A DNA stretch of 64,000 nt from positions 1 to 64,000 of the forward strand of contig NZ_CP014634.1 of assembly GCF_001586215.1 (NCBI RefSeq), given 5' to 3'. The stretch comes from Corynebacterium simulans. GTDB taxonomy: Bacteria; Actinomycetota; Actinomycetes; Mycobacteriales; Mycobacteriaceae. The notes below the pieces were generated by a model. That model did not search any database and had not been told where the DNA came from. It saw only the letters and a program-made list of their open reading frames with translations. Shown in pieces: positions 49,746-58,564 of the stretch. Position numbers and translations under genes: made by a program. Positions within the stretch are counted from its first letter, which is position 1. Every line of letters begins with the position of its first letter.

Positions 49746-49803
49746 CTATCGGAGGCAGTTTCGCAAACGATTTAAGTTAGTTTCACGAAACCGTCTTCCG
49801 GTT

Positions 49804-49880
49804 TGGTCGGACTAACAGGATTTGAACCTGCGACCCCTACACCCCCAGTGTAGTGCGCTACCAAACTGCGCCATAGTCCG
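49804..49880 (-). tRNA. tRNA-Pro (anticodon GGG)
   Basis: Cloverleaf read on the minus strand from 49880: acceptor CGGACTA pairs with TAGTCCG, D-arm GCGC...GCGC, anticodon stem CTACA/TGTAG with loop containing GGG, T-arm GCAGG TTCGAAT CCTGT. Discriminator A and an encoded CCA (49804-49806) follow. Its 3' end faces the island, which fits use as an integration site. Confidence 0.95.
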
Positions 49881-49964
49881 CCGTCACATCTCGAGGATGC
49901 GACCTGAATAGATTACATCAGTAGTATTCACTGATTCCAATCGCCTGTGTGAGCTGGGTATTGC

Positions 49965-50363
49965 TTAAAAATCGCCGGTGCTATATACCCACTGCCCTTG
50001 CGTGCGCCGGAACTGGGAGCGCTCACGCTGGGAGCCTGCGGCCGCGCCTTTGTAGAAAGCTTCGAACTCCACGATTCCCGTATCATCGAGCGGGCCGCCA
50101 TCGACGGTATCGATGATGTCCAGGCGATAAAAGCGGATACCGTTGTCTTCCAGGTGTAGGCGCTCTGGCCGGGTTTCCGGGTCCCAGGTGCGCAGTAAGT
50201 AATCCTCATCGCCGGTCACGAAGGCCGAAAAGCGTGAGCGCATGAGGGCCTCTGCGGTCGGGGCGGGCTTGCCGCCGTGGAACTTGCCGCAGCATTCGCC
50301 GAAGCAAAGCCCGAGCCCACAAGGGCAGCGGGCTTCGGGGCTCAAGGGGTTGAGCACGATCAT
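49965..50363 (-). CDS. YchJ-like SEC-C motif protein (UPF0225)
   Basis: 132 residues. The N-terminal zinc-binding SEC-C-like block is RCPCGLGLCFGECCGKFHGGKPAPTAEALMRSRFSAFV, typical of YchJ proteins; the rest is an NTF2-like fold (YLLRTWDPETRP...VEFEAFYKGA). Function unknown. The start overlaps the stop of the hydrolase-OsmC gene by 4 bases, so it is the second gene of a two-gene operon. Confidence 0.88.
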   Translation of the reverse strand: MIVLNPLSPEARCPCGLGLCFGECCGKFHGGKPAPTAEALMRSRFSAFVTGDEDYLLRTWDPETRPERLHLEDNGIRFYRLDIIDTVDGGPLDDTGIVEFEAFYKGAAAGSQRERSQFRRTQGQWVYSTGDF

Positions 50364-51514
50364 GCTTCGACGTCCACGATTTGGGCGGCGCCCAGCAACT
50401 GCTCAACAGGAGAGGACTTCGCGGCCTCGAGCAAGGTCGACTTCTGCTGCGCGGAAAGATCGCCCACAAGCTTTATGCGGCGCTCAAACGTCGTGTCCCC
50501 CACATGGGTGACGTTGACCTGGACGTCGTCGAGCGGCATGCCTTTGGAGGCTTCCTTAATTGTCTGCGTGGTCGATGCAGCTAGCGCGGACATCAGCAGG
50601 CCCTCCGCGGTAAAACCTTGGCCCTTTCCGCCCTGCTTCTTGGGGCGGTCAGCCGTGACGCTGCGCTCATTGTGGCGAACCACCACGCCGAACTTAGTGC
50701 CGACTGCCGGCTGCGCTTCAGCTGCGGTTTCATCGATGTGGGTTGGTACATTCTCCGGCACGATGAACTGCTCGAACCAAGCACCAATGAGGTCTGCGGC
50801 GCGGGCAGCGGCACCCTGCTTGGTGATGAGGTGGTCTGCCTTGTCCAAGGCCACCAAGGACTTGGGGTAGCGCGTCTTTAAGAAGATGTTCTGGGCATTG
50901 TCGATGCCAACGGTTTGGTCGATCGGGGAGTGCAAGATCATCAGCGGCTTGCGCAGCCGGCGCAGGTATTCCTCTGGGTTGGTATCCGCCAAGTCTTCGA
51001 GGAAGTGGCGGGAGATGGTCAGCGCGCGACCGCCGAGGATGACCTCGACCTCGCCGTTTGCGTCGACCTCACCAATCTTGTCGGCGTAGTGCAAAACAGA
51101 GTGGGCAGGATCAAATGGTGCGCCAATGGTTGCTACTGCCTTGAGCGAGCGAATACCGCTTGCCGCTGCCAGGGAGGCGGCGCCGCCCAAGGAGTGGCCC
51201 ATCAGAAGCTGCGGAGCGGAGTAGTTTTCAGCCAGCCAGTTTGCTGCAGCCTGAATATCAGCAACATTTTGGCTGAAGTTGGTCTCACCGAAGTTGCCCT
51301 CGGACTGGCCGAGGCCCGGGAAATCGAAGCGCAGGGTGGCTACGCCGAAATTGGTGAGCTGCTTAGATACGCGAGCTGCACCGGGAGTGTGGCGCGATCC
51401 AGCAAAGCAGTGCGCGAAGATCGCAAAGGCTTGTGGCGCGGAGTCAGGAAAGTCAATGGTACCCGCCATCATGGTTCCAGTGGAGGACGGGAGCTTCACG
51501 TTCACAGATTGCAT
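50360..51514 (-). CDS. Alpha/beta hydrolase-OsmC fusion with both OsmC cysteines replaced
   Basis: 384 residues. The N-terminal 250 residues form an alpha/beta hydrolase with nucleophile elbow LLMGHSLGGAASLAAASG; Asp in LHSPIDQTVG and His in DKADHLITK complete a likely triad. Residues about 265-384 are an OsmC-like domain (FGVVVRHNERSVTADRPKKQGGKGQGFTAEGLLMSALAAS). In OsmC/Ohr the peroxidatic Cys falls where this protein has Ser in ALAASTTQTIK, and the second Cys where it has Ser in SSPVEQLLG. No Cys is present in the domain, so peroxidase activity is unlikely. The fusion itself is known in bacteria. Start: ATG at 51514. Confidence 0.85.
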   Translation of the reverse strand: MQSVNVKLPSSTGTMMAGTIDFPDSAPQAFAIFAHCFAGSRHTPGAARVSKQLTNFGVATLRFDFPGLGQSEGNFGETNFSQNVADIQAAANWLAENYSAPQLLMGHSLGGAASLAAASGIRSLKAVATIGAPFDPAHSVLHYADKIGEVDANGEVEVILGGRALTISRHFLEDLADTNPEEYLRRLRKPLMILHSPIDQTVGIDNAQNIFLKTRYPKSLVALDKADHLITKQGAAARAADLIGAWFEQFIVPENVPTHIDETAAEAQPAVGTKFGVVVRHNERSVTADRPKKQGGKGQGFTAEGLLMSALAASTTQTIKEASKGMPLDDVQVNVTHVGDTTFERRIKLVGDLSAQQKSTLLEAAKSSPVEQLLGAAQIVDVEA

Positions 51515-51620
51515 AAAGACTAGGATATAGAGCCGTCTCTACATAGGCCACAGAGGGTTAGCTAGAGTCGGTAGAGTTAAAGATTTACTTAAGAAGCATT
51601 CAACAGTAACGGAGACGAAC

Positions 51621-53912
51621 ATGGGTGCATTTGGCTGGTTTTGGAAGGCCATGGGTGCGCAGAGCGAGCGGAACGATAAAAAGTCGAAAGCCATCGTGGA
51701 TAGCTCCGGTGCTGCGACCCAGGAGCTATCCGCGCTTGACGACGCCGCCGTGGCACAAGCCGCCCGCGACTCTGTGCGTGAGGGTGAAATCGCAGATAAA
51801 GCGCGATTTTTGGCAGCCCTTGCCGTGGCCAGCGAGCGTACGCTTGGCATGCAACCTTTCCACGTTCAGTCCCAAGCGGTGTTGCGCCTGCTTTCCGGAG
51901 ACGTCATCCAGATGGCCACTGGTGAGGGCAAGACCCTCGTCGGAGCCATGGCCGCAACCGGCTTCGCATTGACCGGTAAGCGCGTCCACCTTGTGACGGT
52001 AAACAATTACTTGGCCGATCGGGATGCTGAATGGATGCGCCCGCTAGTCGAATTTTTTGGCCTCACCGTAGACTCCGTGACGGAGAAGAAGGACGCCGCG
52101 CAGCGTCGCAAAGCGTATTCCTGCGACATTATTTATGCCCCAGTCAATGAGCTCGGCTTCGACGTGCTGCGCGATAACCAGATCACTAGTCGCGAGCAGA
52201 CCGTGCAGGCGCGAGCCGACGTCGCTTTGGTAGACGAGGCTGACTCTGTTTTGGTCGACGAGGCTCTGGTTCCGTTGGTACTGGCAGGAAACCGTCCAGG
52301 GGAGGCTCCCACGGGTCACATCACCAATGTGGTTTCGCGACTTCGTGAGGACTTGGACTACGTCATCGCCGAAGATGGCCGTACCGTTGCTTTGACCGAT
52401 GATGGCGCGGCACGCGTCGAGCGCGAGTTGGGCATTGACTCGCTGTATTCCGAGGACAACATCGGAACGATTCTGGTCAAGGTGAATCTGGCTTTGCACG
52501 CCAAGGCCTTGCTGATTCGCGATATCCACTACATCGTTGTAGATGGCAAGTTGCAGCTAATCGACGCCTCCCGCGGCCGCGTTGCTGACTTGCAGCGCTG
52601 GCCGGACGGCCTGCAGGCTGCGGTGGAAGCTAAGGAAGGCCTTGAAGTCTCCGAGGGTGGCCGCATCCTCGACACGATCACTCTGCAGGAGCTGATGCGC
52701 CGTTACCCGACGGTGTGCGGAATGACCGGCACCGCGGTTGAGGCGACTGACCAGTTGCGTCAGTTCTATGATCTGCGCGTTTCTGTAATCGAGCGCAATA
52801 AACAACTGCAGCGTTTCGACGAGGCCGACCGCATTTATGCCACGGTCGAGGAGAAATCGAAGGCTATTGTCGACGAAATCGTGGCCCTTAACGCTACTGG
52901 CCAGCCGGTTCTCGTGGGCACGCACGATGTCGCGGAGTCGGAGGATTTAGCCGAGGCACTTCGCGAACGCGGCGTCGAAGTCAGCGTGCTCAATGCCAAG
53001 AACGATGCTGAGGAAGCTCGCATCGTCGCCGAAGCCGGCGATATCGCACGCGTGACCGTCTCGACGCAGATGGCCGGCCGCGGTACAGACATCAAGCTGG
53101 GCGGCGCTACTGAGGCTGACCGCGAGCAGGTCGCGCAGCTGGGCGGTCTCGCCGTCATCGGTACTTCGCGCCATCGCACCTCCCGCCTGGATAATCAGCT
53201 GCGCGGGCGTGCTGGACGCCAAGGAGACCCGGGCCTGTCGCTCTTCTTCGTGTCTTTGGAAGACGACGTCGTCAAGCAAGGCGGGGAGGACGAAGCCCTC
53301 TCGGCGCAGCCGGACGAAACTGGCCGTATTGAATCCAAACGCCTGGCAGACTTCGTGGCGCATTGTCAGCGCGTAACCGAAGGCCAGCTGCTGGAAATTC
53401 ACGCGCAGACTTGGAAGTACAACCAGCTGTTGGCGGATCAACGCGTTATCATCGATGAACGCCGAGCGAAGCTGCTCGACACCGCAAAAGCCTGGGAGGA
53501 ATTAGCTGAGCGCGCTCCCGAACGTGCCGCGGAGCTTGCCGAACTTCCCGCAGAGGTAAAGGAAAAAGCCGCTCGGGAAATCATGCTCTACCATCTCGAC
53601 CTAGCGTGGGCCGACCACCTAGAGCTGATGGACGATGTCCGTGAGTCGATTCACCTGCGCGCGATTGCCCGTGAGACACCGATCGACGAATATCACCGTA
53701 TTGCGGTCCGCGAGTTCAAGGATTTGGCGCAACGTGCCGTGGAGGAGTCGGTGGCTACCTTCAAGTCGGTGGACATTGATGAAAAAGGTGCTCACCTGGA
53801 AGATTCGGGGCTTGCCCGCCCGAGTGCCACCTGGACGTATATGGTCTCCGATAATCCCTTGTCTGGCGGAGGAAATTCCGTACTTAAAGGAATCGGTAAT
53901 ATCTTCCGTTAA
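51621..53912 (+). CDS. secA2: Accessory preprotein translocase ATPase SecA2
   Basis: 763 residues, shorter than housekeeping SecA (about 850 or more) and lacking the C-terminal zinc-binding tail, as expected for actinobacterial SecA2. Walker A MATGEGKTLVGAMAA near residue 95, DEADSVLVDEA, MTGTAVEATDQLRQFY and the C-terminal helicase block TVSTQMAGRGTDIKLGG...RTSRLDNQLRGRAGRQGDPGLSLFFVSLEDD. In mycobacteria SecA2 exports a subset of proteins. The order secA2-odhI-ftsR supports the assignment. ATG at 51621; ribosome site GGAGACG. Confidence 0.93.
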   Translation: MGAFGWFWKAMGAQSERNDKKSKAIVDSSGAATQELSALDDAAVAQAARDSVREGEIADKARFLAALAVASERTLGMQPFHVQSQAVLRLLSGDVIQMATGEGKTLVGAMAATGFALTGKRVHLVTVNNYLADRDAEWMRPLVEFFGLTVDSVTEKKDAAQRRKAYSCDIIYAPVNELGFDVLRDNQITSREQTVQARADVALVDEADSVLVDEALVPLVLAGNRPGEAPTGHITNVVSRLREDLDYVIAEDGRTVALTDDGAARVERELGIDSLYSEDNIGTILVKVNLALHAKALLIRDIHYIVVDGKLQLIDASRGRVADLQRWPDGLQAAVEAKEGLEVSEGGRILDTITLQELMRRYPTVCGMTGTAVEATDQLRQFYDLRVSVIERNKQLQRFDEADRIYATVEEKSKAIVDEIVALNATGQPVLVGTHDVAESEDLAEALRERGVEVSVLNAKNDAEEARIVAEAGDIARVTVSTQMAGRGTDIKLGGATEADREQVAQLGGLAVIGTSRHRTSRLDNQLRGRAGRQGDPGLSLFFVSLEDDVVKQGGEDEALSAQPDETGRIESKRLADFVAHCQRVTEGQLLEIHAQTWKYNQLLADQRVIIDERRAKLLDTAKAWEELAERAPERAAELAELPAEVKEKAAREIMLYHLDLAWADHLELMDDVRESIHLRAIARETPIDEYHRIAVREFKDLAQRAVEESVATFKSVDIDEKGAHLEDSGLARPSATWTYMVSDNPLSGGGNSVLKGIGNIFR

Positions 53913-54010
53913 AGTAATTTATGAAACAAATCTGGTGAGGATGCTCGCGGAAGCGGGCGAATCGCTAATATGGAATAAGTCAACACTAATCCGACACTTC
54001 GGAGGTAAAA

Positions 54011-54442
54011 ATGAGCGAGCATACCGGTACGCCGGAACCGCAGGTAGAAACCACTTCTGTATTCCGTGCAGACCTTCTCAAGGAGATGGAAAACGGCGCT
54101 GCCGCCGGTAATGACACCTCCGTTGCAGGTGCGGAAAACCTTTCCGAGGGCCAAGCCCTCCTCGTTGTAAAGCGTGGTCCGAATGCAGGTGCCCGCTTCT
54201 TGTTGGACCGCCCAACCACCACCGCGGGCCGTCATCCAGAGGCAGACATCTTTTTGGATGATGTCACCGTTTCCCGTCGCCACGCTGAGTTCCGCGTGAA
54301 CGAGGGCGAGTTTGAGGTCGTCGATGTCGGATCCCTGAACGGCACCTACGTCAACCGCGAGCCGCGTAACTCCCAGGTTCTTCACGTGGGTGACGAGATC
54401 CAGATCGGCAAGTTCCGTCTGGTCTTCATCGCCAATCAATAA
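54011..54442 (+). CDS. odhI: FHA-domain regulator OdhI/GarA
   Basis: 143 residues. The N-terminal phospho-acceptor motif is VETTSVF (Thr14/Thr15), the target of PknB/PknG-type kinases. The FHA domain covers about 45-135: TAGRHPEADIFLDDVTVSRRHAEFRV...SLNGTYVN. Unphosphorylated OdhI binds and inhibits 2-oxoglutarate dehydrogenase and, in mycobacteria, affects glutamate dehydrogenase and synthase, so it sets the split between the TCA cycle and glutamate. Ribosome site CGGAGG 5 bases before the ATG. Confidence 0.96.
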   Translation: MSEHTGTPEPQVETTSVFRADLLKEMENGAAAGNDTSVAGAENLSEGQALLVVKRGPNAGARFLLDRPTTTAGRHPEADIFLDDVTVSRRHAEFRVNEGEFEVVDVGSLNGTYVNREPRNSQVLHVGDEIQIGKFRLVFIANQ

Positions 54443-54481
54443 ACACGTTTCGAGTCTTTAGAGAAATTCAAGAGAAGTATA

Positions 54482-55228
54482 GTGAGCGCAGCACAGTCTA
54501 ACGCCGCGGCCCTGCGGAAAGGGACCGCTAAGGCCAAAAAAGCTAAGACCATGTCGATCGGCGTCGTCCTGGAACATCTGAATCAGCAGTTCCCAGACGT
54601 CACCGTGTCGAAGATTCGATTCCTCGAGTCTGAAGGTCTAATCACGCCGCAGCGTACTGCCTCCGGTTACCGTCGTTTCACTCAGGAAGACGTTGATCGC
54701 CTTCTCTACATTCTCACCTCTCAGCGTGACAACTACACCCCGCTGAAGGTCATCCGTGAGCAGCTGGAAGCTATGGATTCCGGCCAGGTCACTGCAATCG
54801 TTTCTGCTGGCAAGGCAGAAACGTTGCTGAGCCCGGACCAGTTCCGTGCTCCGGTTGTTACGCGTCTTACTGACGCAGAGGTTGCTGATCAGGCAGGCTC
54901 CACTGAGGTGGAGGTTGCCGGCCTAGTCAAGATTGGCCTGATTACCCCGGACGCATCGGGGTTCTTCGATGCGGATGACGTCTCCGTAGTATCTGCCGCA
55001 GTAGCTCTTAAGGCATTCGGTTTTGAAGAGCGTCAGCTGAAGTCGCTGCGCAACAATGCCCGCCGCCAAGCAGATCTCATCGCGCAGGTTGCCTCCCCGG
55101 TGGCCAACTCCAACTCGGATACTGCCGTGCAGAAGGCCGAGGAATTGTCACAGCAGATGACCGCTTTGGTTGTCTCGCTGCACGCGACCATGGTCAAGAC
55201 TGACCTGCGTCACGAATACAACTCCTAG
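54482..55228 (+). CDS. ftsR: MerR-type cell-division regulator FtsR
   Basis: 248 residues, GTG start. After a basic tail of 25 residues comes a MerR-type DNA-binding domain (MSIGVVLEHLNQQFPDVTVSKIRFLESEGLITPQRTASGYRRFTQEDVDRLLYI). The C-terminal two thirds form a helical sensor-like domain without an obvious ligand site. In C. glutamicum the orthologue activates ftsZ; M. tuberculosis Rv1828 is in the same place. It follows odhI by 39 bases. Confidence 0.9.
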   Translation: MSAAQSNAAALRKGTAKAKKAKTMSIGVVLEHLNQQFPDVTVSKIRFLESEGLITPQRTASGYRRFTQEDVDRLLYILTSQRDNYTPLKVIREQLEAMDSGQVTAIVSAGKAETLLSPDQFRAPVVTRLTDAEVADQAGSTEVEVAGLVKIGLITPDASGFFDADDVSVVSAAVALKAFGFEERQLKSLRNNARRQADLIAQVASPVANSNSDTAVQKAEELSQQMTALVVSLHATMVKTDLRHEYNS

Positions 55229-55241
55229 ATTTCCCGATTTC

Positions 55242-55266
55242 GCCGCTAGTGCCTGGTGCTAGCGGC
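55242..55266. terminator. Hairpin after ftsR
   Basis: GCCGCTAG (55242-55249) and CTAGCGGC (55259-55266), 9-base loop, 13 bases after the ftsR stop. No T run, so a weak or factor-dependent terminator. Confidence 0.5.
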
Positions 55267-55320
55267 CCACATAAAGCTCTCCGTCACCACGCGGCGGGCA
55301 AATGTGGGAGAGTGGAGAGC

Positions 55321-55959
55321 ATGGGAAAAATTAGTCTTGAGTTCCACGGCATTCACGTTATGGAGCCGGAAAGCGAACTATGCGCTCTTATGCGCTGGGT
55401 AGAAGGAAATCGCATCCTCCCCGTTTGGCTCTCGCAACTAGAAGGCGCGCGCGTTATGCAGCGCCTCGACGGTTATAGCGAAACCCGCCCCACCACACAC
55501 GACCTTCTCATCGAGCTCATTGAGCAACTCGGTGGCGTGGGCTCCATTGAGATCGTTAACTATTACGAAGGCACCTTTATGGTCGACATCGTCGATGCGG
55601 CGGGTGAGGCGCACGACGCAAAGCTTAGCGATGCTCTGGTGGTTTCGGAACACTTCAATGTACCAATCACTGTAGAAAAAGAGCTGTTGTCTAAAGTGGC
55701 CGTCTTTGTCTCGGATGACGATATGGATGCTTACTTTGATTTCCATTTCGATCCGCCCGCCGACGATGCTGGTGAGGAAGTGGCGAAAACGTCCAGCTCA
55801 GATAGCTCCGCTTCGGGTAACCCGCAGGCAGATGCTGATTTCGAGGCGATGATGCGCTCGTTGGGCGTCTCTGAAGAGGACTTTTTTGAAACGGAAGATA
55901 AAAAAGATTCTAATGACACGCGTGTGACTAATGATGACAATGGGGACGAAGAAGTCTAA
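55321..55959 (+). CDS. DUF151 bifunctional-nuclease-family protein
   Basis: 212 residues from the ATG at 55321, shown by the typical MGKISLEFHGIHVMEPES start. The DUF151 core (about 5-140) includes RILPVWLSQLEGARV and RPTTHDLLIELIEQLG. The remaining 70 residues are acidic and probably disordered (SDSSASGNPQADADF...DNGDEEV). Matches the position of M. tuberculosis Rv1829. A nuclease activity was proposed for plant and archaeal relatives; in actinobacteria the role is not known. Confidence 0.87.
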   Translation: MGKISLEFHGIHVMEPESELCALMRWVEGNRILPVWLSQLEGARVMQRLDGYSETRPTTHDLLIELIEQLGGVGSIEIVNYYEGTFMVDIVDAAGEAHDAKLSDALVVSEHFNVPITVEKELLSKVAVFVSDDDMDAYFDFHFDPPADDAGEEVAKTSSSDSSASGNPQADADFEAMMRSLGVSEEDFFETEDKKDSNDTRVTNDDNGDEEV

Positions 55960-55999
55960 AGTAAAGCTAGAGAGTTTGGCCAAGCTTTAGCCTCTAGCC

Positions 56000-56028
56000 T
56001 TGACGGGGTTAGGGGCGTGGCCTTTAAT
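56000..56028 (+). promoter_or_regulatory. Promoter of the MerR gene at 56071
   Basis: TTGACG (56000-56005), 17-base spacer, TTTAAT (56023-56028), 43 bases before the start. Confidence 0.65.
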
Positions 56029-56070
56029 TAAGCCCTAGAGGCTTCCAACAAACCCCATTGGAGTAATTAC

Positions 56071-56655
56071 GTGAGCATCAACGAGAACCTAGACGAGTAC
56101 AACGCCTCCCACGGAGCAGGCGAGGGCTACGTGCAAGAGTCGCTCTTCGACGTCGGACCGGACGAGGAGCTCGGCTACCGTGTGCCAATTGCCTGCCAGG
56201 TAGCCGGCATTACCTATCGTCAGTTGGATTACTGGGCACGCACCAACCTTGTCAACCCGTCCATTCGCAATGCACGTGGCTCCGGCTCCCAGCGTCTGTA
56301 CTCCTTCAAGGACGTTCTGGTTCTCAAGATTGTCAAGCGTCTGCTCGATACCGGTATTTCCTTGCAGAACATTCGCCTGGCAGTTGAGTCCCTGCGTGAC
56401 CGTGGCGTTAACGACCTTGCAGAGCTGACCCTCGTCTCCGACGGAACCACTGTTTACGAGTGCCGCTCCAACGATGAGGTCATTGACCTTTTGGCAGGCG
56501 GCCAGGGCGTTTTCGGCATCGCGGTCCCGGGCATCCTGAAGGAGCTTTCCGGCACTATCTCTTCCTTCCCGGCAGAGCGCCTGGACGAATTCAAGGACGA
56601 GACCGTCATTGGTATCGACGAGCTGGCTGCACGCCGCAACCGTAAGTCCTCCTAG
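56071..56655 (+). CDS. MerR-type regulator, McdR/Rv1830 type
   Basis: 194 residues, GTG start. The DNA-binding domain is central: YRVPIACQVAGITYRQLDYWARTNLVNPSIRNARGSGSQRLYSFKDVLVLKIVKRLLDTGISLQNIRLAVE (about 32-110). A C-terminal dimer or effector domain follows. The M. tuberculosis homologue Rv1830 (McdR) regulates cell division. Own promoter upstream; strong terminator region downstream. Confidence 0.88.
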   Translation: MSINENLDEYNASHGAGEGYVQESLFDVGPDEELGYRVPIACQVAGITYRQLDYWARTNLVNPSIRNARGSGSQRLYSFKDVLVLKIVKRLLDTGISLQNIRLAVESLRDRGVNDLAELTLVSDGTTVYECRSNDEVIDLLAGGQGVFGIAVPGILKELSGTISSFPAERLDEFKDETVIGIDELAARRNRKSS

Positions 56656-56709
56656 GTCCTAGGCCGCGTAAAGCGGCCTTGCTCCCGTGGGAACCCGCGG
56701 GTCAGCTTC

Positions 56710-56765
56710 AAAACGCTTACAGTCCCCAGCTCGAGCTCACGTGAGTTGGGGACTGTAAGCGTTTT
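56710..56765 (+). terminator. Long terminator after the MerR gene
   Basis: AAAACGCTTACAGTCCCCA (56710-56728) pairs perfectly with TGGGGACTGTAAGCGTTTT (56747-56765), loop with a further GAGCTC core. Likely bidirectional. The IS21-type element inserted 25 bases beyond it. Confidence 0.85.
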
Positions 56766-56947
56766 AGCGTTTTCTCATATCTGTAGAACGTGCCGTTTCG
56801 GCGTAGTTGGTAGGGGCAATCCGCGTAGTTGGTCGGGGTTTTCCGGATAGATGGTAGGGCTCTCTGTTTTCGGTCATTGTATAGGTGGCGTTGGCACAAC
56901 TTGTGCCGGCGCGTCATCACCTTTCATGACCTTAAGGAGGGCCTTTC

Positions 56948-58558
56948 ATGGCCAACTTCAAAGACATCATGGCGATGTGTTTGGACGGGGGAAGCTATGC
57001 TGCCATCTCTGCGGCGTTGGGATGTTCCAACCGGGATATTGCCAAAACCAAGACACTGATTGCGGACCTGAGCATCACCAAGGAGTCGTTTGCTCAGCTG
57101 GATCCATCATTCTTCGACGAGCACTTCAGCGACCATCGCGGGGCCCGTCGCAAGCGCTACGACCAGCCAGACTTCGAAAAGCTCGCCAAGCGACTAGCCA
57201 ATAACAAGCACTTGACCCGCCACAAGCTCTGGCTGGACTACGTTGCTGCACCTGTCGGTGAAGGCGAGTCGAAGTATCAGTACTCCCAGTTTTGCGAACG
57301 CCTGCGCACCCACATCCGCACCACTGGAATGACCTCGATTATCGAACACGAGCCAGGCCAGGAACTCTATGTCGACTGAGCCGGCGACAAGGTTTCCATC
57401 ATTGACAAGGCCATCGGTGAAGTCGGCATGAAAGCCAGCTTATTCGTGGCCATCTGCCCCTATTCTTCACTGTTGTTTGTGACAGCAACAGCTAACGAGA
57501 AGATGGACAACTGGATTTCCTGCCATGTGAAAGCCTTAGACTACCTCGGTAAATGCCCTGGCATCATCGTTCCTGACAACGCACCGACCGCGACTTATCG
57601 GCCGGTGAAGAACAAGCCCGGCCGGCGCATTCAACAACGCTACGCGGACTTCGCCGACTACTACGACATCCTGCTCGTACCGGCCCGACCTGGAAAACCT
57701 CGGGATAAGGCCGCTGTGGAACGCGCCGTCCAACTCGTCTACTCGCGCATCCTCGGCTACTTCGATGGGATCACCTTCTACAGTCTTGATGAACTCAATG
57801 AGGCTATCGCCCAGCGCGTCGACGACATCAACATGAATATGCCTAGGCCCGATGGGATAACCCGTAAAGAGTTGTTTGATGCTGATGAAGCGCCCATGAT
57901 GCGTGACTTACCAGATACCCCGTTTACGGAAGTGTCCTGGCGAAACGTCAAAGTCGACCGTAACTGGCACATCTGCTGCGACTACCAGTACTACTCAGTG
58001 CCGTTCCAATACATCGGCAAAACCCTGCGGGCACGGCTGACCAACAGCCTGGTGAGCATCTTCGACGGCGACGACCTAGTCGCAGAGCACTCACGTATGC
58101 ACGGGTTCAAGTACCGCTATTGCACTGACCCAGCCCATACCCCGGATAAGGACATTGCCGGGGTCAAACCTCTTACCCGTGACGAGCTGCTTGCTCGAGC
58201 ATCATCATTTGGGCCGGCAACGGCCAAGGTCGTCTCCTCAATTTTGGAACGCAACGCCAAAGCCGTACCCCGCGGGCTACACACTGCCCGCAACGTGCTC
58301 GTCAAGCTGGGCAACAAGCACAACAAGACCACGCTTGAGCCTGCCTGCCAGCAAGTCATTGACCATAGCCTGGCACCCAACATGCAGGTCATCGCGCGGA
58401 TTCAGGCCGACATCGCCCGCAACGGTCACACCCTCAACCAAACGCCAGCCGTCCAGGCCGATCACGCCCAGTCGCGCATTGTGGATATCACCGCAATCCC
58501 TGATGCAGTATTCCTGCGCCCAGCCAGCCACTACGACATCCCGAAGAAGGAGGCCTAG
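56948..58558 (+). pseudogene. istA: IS21-family transposase IstA with in-frame UGA
   Basis: About 536 codons, interrupted by TGA at 57377-57379 within GQELYVD(stop)AGDKVSIID. Relatives have Trp there (YVDWAGD), so a single TGG-to-TGA change explains it, and it lies beside the first catalytic Asp. The rest of the frame is open: HTH region (CLDGGSYAAISAALGCSNRDIAKTK), IVPDNAPTAT with the second Asp, and KPRDKAAVERAVQLVYSRIL with the Glu. The ribosome site AAGGAGG precedes the ATG at 56948. Probably inactive unless UGA is read through; re-initiation at 57428 would lack the first Asp. Confidence 0.85.
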
Positions 58559-58564
58559 ACCATC

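Larger units (their letters stand above)
40251..49767. mobile_element. Accessory island beside tRNA-Pro, putative novel recombinase element
   Basis: The segment between the TetR terminator and tRNA-Pro(GGG) holds recombinase-like genes, regulators, a broken DDE gene and unknowns, and none of the syntenic core. TTTGCGAAACT (40251-40261) and its complement AGTTTCGCAAA (49757-49767) face each other near the two edges and could be the termini; the half-site TTTGCG also builds the internal palindromes. All nine exact copies of GGACGAACC noticed in the window fall inside. The 3' end of the tRNA lies 37 bases beyond the right edge, a common target for integration. Without the two IS3-type copies the island would be about 6.9 kb. 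Boundaries are inference. Confidence 0.5.
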
